DNA of 64,000 nucleotides from an uncultured Treponema sp. (GTDB taxonomy: Bacteria; Spirochaetota; Spirochaetia; Treponematales; Treponemataceae). Location: NCBI GenBank assembly GCA_947166355.1, contig CAMVDX010000011.1, forward strand, positions 1 to 64,000, read 5' to 3'. Positions 20,263 through 28,167 of the stretch are shown one piece after another (within the stretch, counting starts at the first letter, position 1; every line of letters begins with the position of its first letter). The notes under the pieces were generated by a model that had not been told where the DNA came from, searched no databases, and saw nothing but the letters and a program-made list of their open reading frames with translations. The position numbers and the translations under genes were made by a program.

Positions 20263-21996
20263 TTACTCAGCTATCTGAACACTCTGTAATTTATAGTACT
20301 CACCCTTTTTTGCCATAAGCTCTTCATGAGTACCAAGCTCGACTATTCCATGGTCATTTACAACAGCAATTTTATCTGCATTTTTAATTGTTGAAAGACG
20401 ATGTGCTATTACTAAAGTTGTGCGTCCTTTGGAAAGTTCATCAAATGAATGCTGAATCTTTATTTCTGTTGCAGTATCAAGAGCAGAGGTTGCTTCATCA
20501 AGTATTAGAATCGGCGGATTTTTGAGAAAGCAGCGTGCAATTGAAACTCTCTGTTTCTGACCGCCGCTTAACTTAATTCCCCGCTCACCCACCACAGAAT
20601 CGTAGCCGTTAGGCATGAGCATAATGTCGTCGTGGATTTCGGCACGTTTAGCAGCAAGAATTATTTCTTCATCCGTAGCATCTGGCTTTCCATAAGCAAT
20701 ATTTTCACGAATTGTTCCGGCAAACAAAAATACATCCTGCTGTACAATTCCAATCTGACTACGTAATGAATGTTTTTTTATTTTATGAATATCAATTCCA
20801 TCAAGACTGATTGAACCGCCGGTAATTTCATAAAAGCGTGGAATCAAATTACAAATCGTTGATTTTCCTCCACCGCTGGCCCCAACAAGAGCAAACTTTT
20901 CACCTGAATGAATATCAAGATTTATATTTTTCAAAACAGGAAAATCAGGAGTATAAGAAAAATCAACATTCTTAAAGCTGATATTACCGCGTGCTGAAAG
21001 AATCTCTACAGCATCCGGACTATCCTCAGGCTCTGGCTCAGTCCTCATGATTTCTATAAATCTGTTGAAACCGGCCATGCCTGTAGCAAACTGTTCTACA
21101 AAATTATTTAATTTTTTAATAGGTCCAACAAAGCTCGCAACAAATAAGTTAGCCGCAACTAAGTCTGGCAGCGTCATTTTTCCCTTCATAATAAAATAAC
21201 CGCCCACTGCAAGTGTAAGAAGAGAAAGCAGATTATTACAGAATTCAATATTTGAAAAGAAGCTTGCCATGTAACGGAAGCGCCCCTGCTTAGCAGCACT
21301 ATACTGCTTGTTATAAACATCAAAACGGGCTCTCTCATAATCTTCGTTGACAAAACCCTTTGTAACACGAATACCAGAAATGCTTGATTCAAGGCTGGCA
21401 TTTACTTCTGCTGTTGTTTCTTTTACCTTTGCAGAAGCCTTAGAAAGATTACGACGGGAAGTAAAAACAATAAAGAAGATAGCAGGCAGCATAATGAAAA
21501 CGATTATTGCCAGCTCCCATCTGATTGTCAGCAGAAGAATAAAGGAACCGATGAGATTGAGCATGGCAATGGAAAAATCTTCCGGGCCATGATGAGCAAG
21601 CTCTGTAATTTCAAAAAGATCTGTCGTTGCGCGCGACATGATTTTTCCTGTGCGATTTGTATCATAAAAACTGAATGGCAATTCTTCCAGATGATCAAAA
21701 ACATCTCGTCTCATATCCTGTTCAACGCGGTTTCCAAAAACGTGTCCCCAATAAGCGACAAACCAGTTACACATTTTATGAATACAAAAACCTAAAAGCA
21801 GAATACCAACCAGAGTCAAAAAGGTTTTCAACTGATGATTTGGAATCAGCGTATTGAGTGCATAACGAGAAAACATTGGAAAGGCAACATCAATAGCAGC
21901 CATAAAAAATGCACAAAGCATATCTGCAATAAAAAGCCTGATATGAGGTTTATAATAAGAGAAAAATATCTTAAGCGGTTTTTTAGAAAAGTCCAT
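20263..21996 (-). CDS. ABC exporter half-transporter (permease fused to ATPase)
   Basis: About 577 residues, a type IV (MsbA/LmrA-like) half transporter acting as a dimer in the inner membrane. Six membrane helices occupy about residues 20-320. The nucleotide-binding domain has Walker A GASGGGKS, signature LSGGQKQR, Walker B ILILDEATSALD and the H-loop AHRLS. The frame continues upstream to 22047, but the methionine at 21996 (MDFSKKPLKIFFSYYKPH) gives the usual distance to the first helix and is preferred. Neither start has a strong ribosome-binding site, so the start is uncertain. The substrate is unknown; lipid, drug or peptide are all possible. It is monocistronic, with repeats upstream. 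Confidence 0.9.
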   Translation of the reverse strand: MDFSKKPLKIFFSYYKPHIRLFIADMLCAFFMAAIDVAFPMFSRYALNTLIPNHQLKTFLTLVGILLLGFCIHKMCNWFVAYWGHVFGNRVEQDMRRDVFDHLEELPFSFYDTNRTGKIMSRATTDLFEITELAHHGPEDFSIAMLNLIGSFILLLTIRWELAIIVFIMLPAIFFIVFTSRRNLSKASAKVKETTAEVNASLESSISGIRVTKGFVNEDYERARFDVYNKQYSAAKQGRFRYMASFFSNIEFCNNLLSLLTLAVGGYFIMKGKMTLPDLVAANLFVASFVGPIKKLNNFVEQFATGMAGFNRFIEIMRTEPEPEDSPDAVEILSARGNISFKNVDFSYTPDFPVLKNINLDIHSGEKFALVGASGGGKSTICNLIPRFYEITGGSISLDGIDIHKIKKHSLRSQIGIVQQDVFLFAGTIRENIAYGKPDATDEEIILAAKRAEIHDDIMLMPNGYDSVVGERGIKLSGGQKQRVSIARCFLKNPPILILDEATSALDTATEIKIQHSFDELSKGRTTLVIAHRLSTIKNADKIAVVNDHGIVELGTHEELMAKKGEYYKLQSVQIAE

Positions 21997-22099
21997 AAAT
22001 TTAATAATATCAGAATGATATAATAGATTACAACACATTTCTTTCATTACGAAGTACCATCAAACTCGTCGCAACAAAAAGCAAATACAACAAGTTTCC

Positions 22100-22132
22100 G
22101 TCATTGCGAGGAGCGAAGCGACGAAGCAATCC
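22100..22132. repeat. Family A repeat copy
   Basis: An essentially full copy that begins gtcattgcgaggagcgaag and ends gaagcaatcc, nearly identical to the copies at 19106 and (inverted) 31934. It begins the 420-base gap between the ABC exporter start and the HAD gene, directly before the nested palindrome at 22155. Confidence 0.85.
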
Positions 22133-22154
22133 ATTTTATACATTACTTCACCAG

Positions 22155-22363
22155 GGGTTCCGCATTATAAAAAAAATTGAGAAAACATGGCTCCCGGTCG
22201 CGGCTGCGTGGTCCAAAACCGCGCAATAATGCGCTACACGCTTTTTGTGGTATAGAAACTATTACACCTGCCGCTTACGCGGCAGCCACAAAAAGAGTGT
22301 TTTTGTACCACGCCCCGCTCCCTCGCGCCAAGATTACGTAATTCTTTTATAATGCGGAAGCCC
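22155..22363. repeat. Nested palindromic element of about 210 bp
   Basis: A set of concentric inverted repeats fills this gap. The outer arms are gggttccgcattataaaa (22155-22172) and ttttataatgcggaagccc (22345-22363), complementary except for one inserted base. The next pair is gcgtggtccaaaa (22206-22218) and ttttgtaccacgc (22301-22313). Inside are acacgctttttgtgg (22236-22250) and ccacaaaaagagtgt (22286-22300). The core hairpin is ctgccgcttacgcggcag (22268-22285), and a side hairpin gcgcaataatgcgc lies at 22221-22234. It is more GC-rich than its surroundings and has no coding potential. It could be a miniature mobile element or a structured RNA. Confidence 0.7.
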
Positions 22364-22417
22364 TTATTACTTAATGACACCCTTGACCCACAAATCACTC
22401 TCTTTTTATAATGCCTT

Positions 22418-23065
22418 ATGTTTGATTATCTTTTATTTGATCTCGACGGAACACTCACTGACCCAGCCCAGGGAATTACAAATTCTTTTATTCACGCACT
22501 AAAATATTTTGGAATCGAAATCCCTTCCTACGAAACTCTTTGTACATTTATCGGTCCGCCACTGCCTGATACTTTTAAGACTCAATTTGGCTTTGATGAT
22601 GAAAAAGCAGCAGAAGGTGTAAAAAAATACAGAGAATATTTTGCTACAAAAGGCCTGCTCGAAAATTCAGTTTACCCTGGAATCCCGGAGCTCCTGGCTG
22701 GGCTTAAACAGGCAGGTAAGAAGTTAGTCGTGGCTACCTCAAAACCGGAAGAGTATTCCGTACGTATTATTGAACATTTCGGCCTTGTACAATATTTCGA
22801 GAATGTCTGCGGCAGCCTCATGGATGAAAGCCGCAGTAAAAAAGACCAAGTTATAGCTTACGCAATCGAGCGCAATCACATATCAGATAAATCAAAAATC
22901 CTGATGATTGGGGACCGCAAGCACGACATTCTGGGCGCAAAAAAAGTCGGCCTCAAATCCTGTGGAGTTCTCTTTGGCTATGGAAGCCGAGAAGAACTCG
23001 AAGAATCCGGAGCCGACTTTATTGCAGAAGATGTTTCACGATTAGAGAAAATCTGCAGACAATAA
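22418..23065 (+). CDS. HAD family phosphatase (phosphoglycolate phosphatase-like)
   Basis: A 215-residue haloacid dehalogenase-type hydrolase. Motif I is DLDGTLTDP at about 8-16 with the nucleophile aspartate, motif II is in LVVATSKPEEYS, and motif IV is in MIGDRKHDILGAKKVG. An alpha-helical cap lies between motifs I and II. This is the Gph/PpaX-like layout for small phosphorylated metabolites such as 2-phosphoglycolate, pyrophosphate or a nucleotide; the exact substrate is not resolved. It is a single gene ending convergently with the S41-like protease gene 17 bases away. Its upstream region is largely the nested palindrome. Confidence 0.88.
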   Translation: MFDYLLFDLDGTLTDPAQGITNSFIHALKYFGIEIPSYETLCTFIGPPLPDTFKTQFGFDDEKAAEGVKKYREYFATKGLLENSVYPGIPELLAGLKQAGKKLVVATSKPEEYSVRIIEHFGLVQYFENVCGSLMDESRSKKDQVIAYAIERNHISDKSKILMIGDRKHDILGAKKVGLKSCGVLFGYGSREELEESGADFIAEDVSRLEKICRQ

Positions 23066-23081
23066 AATAATTGAAAACTAA

Positions 23082-24209
23082 CTACTGGAAGTCTATACCC
23101 GTCAGGTCAACGCCCAGGCCTTCCAGTGTAGCTTTCATAGTCTCAGTTGTTGCCCAGATATCAGGCTCGTAACCTTTACCATCCCCAAGATAGTTTGCAG
23201 AAAGATATTTCCTGAAATTTGTGGAACCAAAATACATTGCAACATTTAATTCTTCATTATAATAAGACTGACAGTTTCCATAATTTTGCATTCCGCCTGA
23301 ATGTGTTCCTACAAGCAGGCACTTTAATTTTAATCCATCTACACCAAAAGTATGCCATACTTCACCGGAACTGAAACTCCAGTTATCCTGCAGAACAATT
23401 ACGGTTCCTTTATATTTAATATTATCCAGACTTTTTCTTAAATGAAGCTGTGGTAATTCAGAACCTCCAGAATTAGATCGTGCATCAAGAATTATAAAAT
23501 CTTTATCTTTTCCAAAAAAACTAACTGCAGGTAAATTTTGAAAATATGCAGTATTGTCTGCTGTACAATTTGTAAAACGTACGTAATAAGCATTCGAGGT
23601 TTCTTTTTCAAAATATGTATCTGAAGGATCATTACTCTTTTTACTGCCCTCATCATATGCTGTTTTCTGATCATATGAAAACTCTCTTACTCGTATCTGG
23701 AAATGACAATCTTCCACACATTTATCCAATAATTTTTTTAACTCTGATGTATTTTTAATTTTATAAAATTGTTTTTTATTAAAACCTTTTTTCTTCATAT
23801 CAGAAAAGCCTGCATATTTAGTACTAAGGTTTTCCCAGATAAAATCCAGATCTTCTTTTGAAACAGAAATATTGACATTCAATAATTGCGAAAAATATTT
23901 TTCCATAAATGATACAGAAAGAAATGCAGCTTCAACTTTATAATTCGGATCTATAGCAATATTAAAATCTTCATTTTTAAGAAATTCTATAATTCCCTCT
24001 TTACAGGATGATTCATATAAATTTCTATAACTTGAACGAGATATCCATGCAAAAACCATAGTACCAGTAAGGTTCTTATATTTTTCTGGAGCATCGGTTA
24101 TTACATAACAAAAATATTGCTCATATGGCTTCTCTTCAACATCCCAATCATTTGCAAATACAATAGAACCCAGCATTAAGATAAGGACTATTAAACTTTT
24201 TCTATTCAT
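23082..24209 (-). CDS. Secreted S41-like (tail-specific type) peptidase
   Basis: A 375-residue exported protein. The open frame begins at a TTG (24215), but the ATG at 24209 has an AGAGG site 7-8 bases upstream and is chosen. The signal peptide is MNRKSLIVLILMLGSIVFAN. The C-terminal half carries S41 features: DFIILDARSNSGGSELP, then VIVLQDNWSFSSGEVWHTFG with the nucleophile serine region, and a late GKGYEPDIWAT. The segment usually holding the catalytic lysine reads GTHSGGMQNYG and shows no lysine, so it may use another tetrad or be inactive. No PDZ domain is evident. Divergent from the GH43 gene. Confidence 0.75.
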   Translation of the reverse strand: MNRKSLIVLILMLGSIVFANDWDVEEKPYEQYFCYVITDAPEKYKNLTGTMVFAWISRSSYRNLYESSCKEGIIEFLKNEDFNIAIDPNYKVEAAFLSVSFMEKYFSQLLNVNISVSKEDLDFIWENLSTKYAGFSDMKKKGFNKKQFYKIKNTSELKKLLDKCVEDCHFQIRVREFSYDQKTAYDEGSKKSNDPSDTYFEKETSNAYYVRFTNCTADNTAYFQNLPAVSFFGKDKDFIILDARSNSGGSELPQLHLRKSLDNIKYKGTVIVLQDNWSFSSGEVWHTFGVDGLKLKCLLVGTHSGGMQNYGNCQSYYNEELNVAMYFGSTNFRKYLSANYLGDGKGYEPDIWATTETMKATLEGLGVDLTGIDFQ

Positions 24210-24250
24210 AAACAACCTCTTTTTAATTATTTATTTATACTTTAATAATA

Positions 24251-24346
24251 AACTAACGTTAGTAAGTTTACAAGTTTTTAATTTAACAGTATTCTTTTTA
24301 ATAAATAATGAAAAAACAACTTTAAACTACCGACTGTTAGTTATAA
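24251..24346. promoter_or_regulatory. Pair of palindromic CTAACG-type motifs between divergent genes
   Basis: The perfect palindrome actaacgttagt (24252-24263) and the imperfect palindrome aactaccgactgttagtta (about 24326-24344) lie between the divergent S41-like and GH43 genes. They may be operators, but the same motif type occurs elsewhere, including inside genes, so a purely local role is doubtful. Confidence 0.4.
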
Positions 24347-24396
24347 TTTTGCTTATCTCTCTTTCAATCATACTAACAATCGTAAGGAATCAGAAA

Positions 24397-25956
24397 ATGG
24401 AAAATATCCCTACAAATCCTGAAGAAACAAATTCAATCCCTATGAAAAAATCATCATCTTATATAATCCCCGCAGACTTCCCTGATCCTGACATCATCCG
24501 TGTAGACGATACCTACTATATGGTCAGCACCACAATGCACTTTATGCCGGGCTGCGTAATTCTGCGTTCTCACAATCTTGTTGACTGGGAACATGCAGCT
24601 TATATTTACGACGAGCTGGAAGCCACAGAAAAAGAAACACTGGCCGACAATAAGGGAGCCTACGGAAAAGGAATGTGGGCTGCCTGTATCCGTCATCACA
24701 ATGGCAAATTCTATATCAGCTTTGTGGCAAATGACCTTGGGAAAACATTTCTCTTTACTGCAGACAAAATTGAAGGCCCCTGGCAGCGTTCCGAGATAAA
24801 AGGCTTTTATCACGATATGTCACTGCTTTTTGATGACGATGGTAAGGTTTATTGTGTAAGCGGAAATATGAATATAACTCTCACAGAAATGGAGCCAGAT
24901 CTGTCTGGCCCTAAAGCTGGAGGAATTAATAAAGTAATAATTCAGGATAATCCCGAAAATGTGATTTTAGGCTATGAAGGAAGTCATATTTATAAGATTA
25001 ACGGAAAATACTACATCTTCTTTATTCATATGCCAAAAGGAAAGATGCGTACAGAAGCCTGCTATGTTTCTGATAAAATTGACGGACTTTATGCAGGAAA
25101 GGATGTTTTATGCTCAGATTTAGCCGGATGGAACAGCGGAACTGCCCAAGGAGGAATTGTTCAGACACCGGATGGAAAATGGTACTCAATAGTATTCCAA
25201 GACCACGGAGCATTGGGAAGAATCCCGGTTTTAGTGCCTGTAAAGTTTGTAGATGACTTTCCTGTATTTGGAGCAGCCGGCTTTGCACCAAAAGAAGTAA
25301 ATGTTCCGGATCTGCGCCCGGATTATCAGTATAAGCCACTTTACAGCAATGATTTTACAAATCCGGCCTGGCAATGGAATCATATTCCGAATAAGGCTCT
25401 TGTGAAGCTTGAATCTGATACTTTCACTGTAAAAACTGATAAAATCTGCAAAAATATAGTTCAGGCAGCAAATACCCTTACGCAAAGAACTTTTACAGAA
25501 CATTGTGCAGGAAGTGTAGAAATTGATGCTTCAAAACTGAATGATGGAGATATTGCAGGCCTTTGCGCACTCGAAGGCGAATATGGATTTATCGGAATAA
25601 CAAAAAAGGATGGTAAATACAAGCTTATTACTGCTGAACACAAGATTCCATATACACCCTGGAGCATGGGAGTCTTTGATGATGAAGAGCCTGTAATTAC
25701 CACTGAAAAAGAACTTTCATCCCCAAAGCTCAAATTAAAAGCAACTTTTAATCTGGAACACACAAAAGAGCAGGTTCAGTTTGCATATTGTGATATTCTT
25801 GATAAAAATGATGATTTTGAAGCTTTTGGAGCACCAGTAAAGCTTCGTTATACTCTGGATCAGTTTGTTGGTGTAAGATTTGCATTATTCTGCTATTCAA
25901 CCGAAAAAACTGGCGGACAAGTAACATTTAAGGAGTTTAATCTTGAAATACTTTAA
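24397..25956 (+). CDS. Glycoside hydrolase family 43 enzyme (beta-xylosidase/arabinofuranosidase type)
   Basis: A 519-residue protein starting at the ATG at 24397, which has an AAGGA about nine bases upstream; the frame is open from 24349. The N-terminal five-bladed propeller carries the GH43 signature ADFPDPDIIRVDDTYYM with the base aspartate, the mid-propeller aspartate in YHDMSLLFDDDGKVY and the acid glutamate in GYEGSHIYKINGKYY. The C-terminal 230 residues form the beta-sandwich typical of GH43 xylosidases. There is no signal peptide, so it acts on imported xylo- or arabino-oligosaccharides in the cytoplasm. It overlaps the following GNAT gene by 14 bases. With the beta-galactosidase it indicates a plant-glycan diet. 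Confidence 0.92.
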   Translation: MENIPTNPEETNSIPMKKSSSYIIPADFPDPDIIRVDDTYYMVSTTMHFMPGCVILRSHNLVDWEHAAYIYDELEATEKETLADNKGAYGKGMWAACIRHHNGKFYISFVANDLGKTFLFTADKIEGPWQRSEIKGFYHDMSLLFDDDGKVYCVSGNMNITLTEMEPDLSGPKAGGINKVIIQDNPENVILGYEGSHIYKINGKYYIFFIHMPKGKMRTEACYVSDKIDGLYAGKDVLCSDLAGWNSGTAQGGIVQTPDGKWYSIVFQDHGALGRIPVLVPVKFVDDFPVFGAAGFAPKEVNVPDLRPDYQYKPLYSNDFTNPAWQWNHIPNKALVKLESDTFTVKTDKICKNIVQAANTLTQRTFTEHCAGSVEIDASKLNDGDIAGLCALEGEYGFIGITKKDGKYKLITAEHKIPYTPWSMGVFDDEEPVITTEKELSSPKLKLKATFNLEHTKEQVQFAYCDILDKNDDFEAFGAPVKLRYTLDQFVGVRFALFCYSTEKTGGQVTFKEFNLEIL

Positions 25957-26440
25957 AGCTAATATAAATCAGCTGGATATGATATTTGATATGTATTCAG
26001 CGGCTATAGAAAACATGGAAAAGCAGGGAATCCACCAATGGGATGAAATATATCCAGACAAAGAGACGCTGCGTCAGGATATATTACTGAATCAGATGTA
26101 TATTGGCGAAATTGATAATAAAATAGCTGTTTGCTTTGTTTTGAATGAAGAATGTGATGAAGAATACAATAATGCCAGCTGGATTTGCCCGGATGCCAGA
26201 TTCTGTATAATTCACAGGCTTTGCGTGAATCCTTTATTCCAGAACCAGGGAATTGCCGGACAAACTATGGAATATATTGAAAAATTATGTAAAAAGGACG
26301 GATATGACTCTATTCGTCTGGATTGCTTTACAAAAAATCCTTATTCCAGAAAACTTTATGATAAAACCGGATATTCCATTACAGGCTATGCAGAATGGCG
26401 AAAAGGACGCTTTGAATTAAGAGAAAAAGTATTAAAATAG
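25943..26440 (+). CDS. GNAT family N-acetyltransferase
   Basis: A 165-residue GCN5-related acetyltransferase. The acetyl-CoA-binding strand-loop-helix is HRLCVNPLFQNQGIAGQTMEY, followed by IRLDCFTKNPYSRKLYDKTGY, the usual motif A-B layout. It overlaps the GH43 gene by 14 bases, so translation is probably coupled, although a functional link with xylan breakdown is not evident. The substrate is unknown. The stop codon TAG lies exactly at the boundary of the following family A repeat (tagattgcc). Confidence 0.9.
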   Translation: MKYFKANINQLDMIFDMYSAAIENMEKQGIHQWDEIYPDKETLRQDILLNQMYIGEIDNKIAVCFVLNEECDEEYNNASWICPDARFCIIHRLCVNPLFQNQGIAGQTMEYIEKLCKKDGYDSIRLDCFTKNPYSRKLYDKTGYSITGYAEWRKGRFELREKVLK

Positions 26441-26483
26441 ATTGCCACGTCCTCTTCGCTTCGCTCAGAGTTCTCGCAATGAC
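26441..26483. repeat. Family A repeat, inverted copy at a gene end
   Basis: Begins attgccacgtcctcttcgct and ends ttctcgcaatgac, reading as the complement of the gtcattgcgag form. It abuts the GNAT stop codon and precedes the tandem array. Confidence 0.8.
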
Positions 26484-26502
26484 AAATATCTTGAAAAATC
26501 AC

Positions 26503-26959
26503 CATCATTGCAAGCTATAACAAAGGAATCAATACAACATCTTTTCACAATGATTAATATCGTAAAATTCACGTCATTGCGTGCTGAAAACGAAGCAATC
26601 CATACAACATTTCTTCACAATGATGAATATCATAAAATTCAGTCCATTGCGAGCTGAAAGCCAAGCAATCCATACAGTATTTCTTCACAATGATGAATAT
26701 CATAAAATTAACGTCATTGCGTGCTGAAAGCGAAGCAATCTACACAACATTCCTTCACAATGATGAATATCATAAAATTCACTCCATTGCGAGCTGAAAG
26801 CAAAGTAATCTACACAACATTTCTTTACAATGATGAATATCGTAAAATTCACGTCATTGCGAGCTGAAAGCGAAGCAATCTACACAATATTTCTTCACAG
26901 TGATGAATATCATAAAATTCACGTCATTGCGAGCTAAAAGCGAAGCAATCCATTTCAAC
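26503..26959. repeat. 70-bp tandem repeat array (about 6.5 units)
   Basis: Units start at about 26503 (degenerate, 68 bp), 26571, 26641, 26711, 26781 and 26851, with a partial unit at 26921. Each full unit is 70 bp: a family A core (cattgcgagctgaaagcgaa then gcaatc) joined to a spacer ending cacaatgatgaatatcataa and aattc. Units differ by scattered substitutions and keep exact register, so the array grew by tandem duplication of one repeat plus its flank. There is no variable spacer, so it is not CRISPR, and no coding content. It ends about 90 bp before the first parS-like site. Confidence 0.9.
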
Positions 26960-27047
26960 AAACAAACGGTCGTAAAGTTTTAAAGTTAACGACCATTTAT
27001 TAGTTTTTTAAACAAACTAACAGAAGTTTGTTTAAATTTTCATATAA

Positions 27048-27063
27048 TGTTTCACATGAAACA
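27048..27063. other. parS-like ParB-binding site 1
   Basis: TGTTTCACATGAAACA, one mismatch to the bacterial parS consensus TGTTTCACGTGAAACA. First of seven sites in a 775-bp noncoding stretch. Confidence 0.85.
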
Positions 27064-27154
27064 ATATTTATGTATTATTCTTCCATAAATCAAATTATAA
27101 GCATATCTGGCTGCGCTTTATCTGCAAAGCAAAATCATACAAAAATCTACCTTG

Positions 27155-27170
27155 AGTTTCACGTGAAACA
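27155..27170. other. parS-like site 2
   Basis: AGTTTCACGTGAAACA, one mismatch to consensus at the first base; the palindromic core GTTTCACGTGAAAC is perfect. Confidence 0.88.
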
Positions 27171-27237
27171 GATATTATTTTCATATCTTTAATAACTTAT
27201 TATCCATAATTAAGGTACCTAATCTTTTTATCATTTA

Positions 27238-27253
27238 TGTTTCACATGAAACA
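27238..27253. other. parS-like site 3
   Basis: TGTTTCACATGAAACA, identical to site 1 and one mismatch from consensus. Confidence 0.85.
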
Positions 27254-27443
27254 ATTTGTGCTGCATTCTTAAAATAATTCTATTGTAGTTTTAATATTCC
27301 AGGTACATTATACAAAAGCTTAAAAATTTTAATTGTTGGAATATCAAATAAAACAAACACACATATTTCAGAATCCTATTTGTGAAACAAAGTTTCTAAC
27401 TTTTATTAAAATTTGAAAACCAACTCTTTGATTTTACTGAAAG

Positions 27444-27459
27444 TGTTTCATGTGAAACA
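27444..27459. other. parS-like site 4
   Basis: TGTTTCATGTGAAACA, one mismatch from consensus; it is the reverse complement of sites 1 and 3. Confidence 0.85.
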
Positions 27460-27520
27460 ATACAAAAATTATATCTTAGTTTTCCTGTCCTCTACTCTAT
27501 TCGTAATTCATAACAATGTT

Positions 27521-27536
27521 TGTTTCACGTGAAACA
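27521..27536. other. parS site 5, perfect consensus
   Basis: TGTTTCACGTGAAACA, an exact 16-bp parS palindrome. Confidence 0.93.
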
Positions 27537-27608
27537 TAAAAATGATTTTATAAAGATTTAGTTATTATGTGAAATTTGCGAGTATTGAAAAAAAATGAGT
27601 TTTTACTA

Positions 27609-27624
27609 TGTTCCACGTGAAACA
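27609..27624. other. parS-like site 6
   Basis: TGTTCCACGTGAAACA, one mismatch from consensus. Confidence 0.85.
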
Positions 27625-27639
27625 AAATATTCAATTTTT

Positions 27640-27797
27640 AATTATGTTAAAATACATTGTTTTGATTTTTGTTATTCCAAAAAAAAATTTTGTATTTTAA
27701 TCATAGGAAATTGACGATTTTTTTTAATTAAATTGAAAAACAAAGTTATCCACATTTTGATTTTAAAATGTGGATAACTTGTAGATTATGTGGATAA
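27640..27797. other. Origin-like region: AT-rich stretch plus three perfect DnaA boxes
   Basis: A very AT-rich stretch (about 27640-27745) is followed by DnaA boxes TTATCCACA at 27746-27754, TGTGGATAA at 27769-27777 and TGTGGATAA at 27789-27797. The first two are embedded in a perfect inverted repeat with 16-base arms (aagttatccacatttt at 27744-27759, and its complement at 27765-27780). A weaker box, ttatccata, lies at 27200-27208. This could be oriC, one half of a bipartite origin, or a DnaA-titrating site. The parS sites surround it. dnaA itself is 6.3 kb to the right. Confidence 0.7.
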
Positions 27798-27806
27798 CTT
27801 TGTTTT

Positions 27807-27822
27807 TGTTTCACGTGAAAAA
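27807..27822. other. parS-like site 7
   Basis: TGTTTCACGTGAAAAA, two mismatches at the right end. It overlaps the T tract of the minus-strand terminator at 27818-27847. Confidence 0.75.
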
Positions 27823-27847
27823 AAGGCTAACCGAAACTCGGTTAGCC
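27818..27847 (-). terminator. Intrinsic terminator for leftward transcription (gyrA side)
   Basis: The stem ggctaaccga (27825-27834), a three-base loop and the complementary stem (27838-27847) are followed, reading leftward, by seven Ts (27824-27818). It would end transcripts coming from gyrA, 320 bases downstream of its stop, before they enter the DnaA-box and parS region. Confidence 0.8.
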
Positions 27848-28014
27848 CTTCTTTGCCTGATGTAATCGATCACCCTTGAACTAAAAAACTTTTCAATATT
27901 TAGCTCGTTCCCTTATATTTATTATTTAATATATTTTTTATTTTGTCAATAAGATTTTATTATTTTTCTAACTAACGATTGTTAGTTGTTATAACTAACT
28001 TTCGTTAGTTATCT

Positions 28015-28062
28015 ACATCTAGTGTCATTCCTAACTTGTTTTGGAATCCAAATACTAGATGT
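28015..28062. repeat. Nested palindromic repeat (family C) in gyrA 3' region
   Basis: Outer arms acatctagt (28015-28023) and actagatgt (28054-28062) enclose an inner hairpin attcctaacttgttttggaat. The design is the same as at 16577-16663. A separate small hairpin, ggcaagcacagcttgcc, lies at 28081-28097. Both are in the 3' untranslated region of gyrA, between its stop and the terminator. Confidence 0.65.
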
Positions 28063-28167
28063 GTGTTCTTTATTACAGTCGGCAAGCACAGCTTGCCTCT
28101 GAGACGTTCTTTCGATGAACCTAAACCGGCCCGCTGTCGCAGCCCGTTTTTTAACGGTTCTTCGATT

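Noticed and set aside
22155..22363. Signal recognition particle RNA or other standard small RNA
   Set aside because: The nested hairpins lack the conserved SRP tetraloop domain or other signatures I can recognise; left as an unassigned element.
26442..26657. Short open frame just after the GNAT gene
   Set aside because: It is composed of family A repeat and the tandem array; the predicted peptide is a repeat translation.
26503..26959. Possible CRISPR array
   Set aside because: The 70-bp units follow each other without variable spacers and no cas genes are nearby; it is a simple tandem repeat.
27381..27389. Eighth parS site (tgtgaaaca)
   Set aside because: Only the right half matches; the left half is not conserved.
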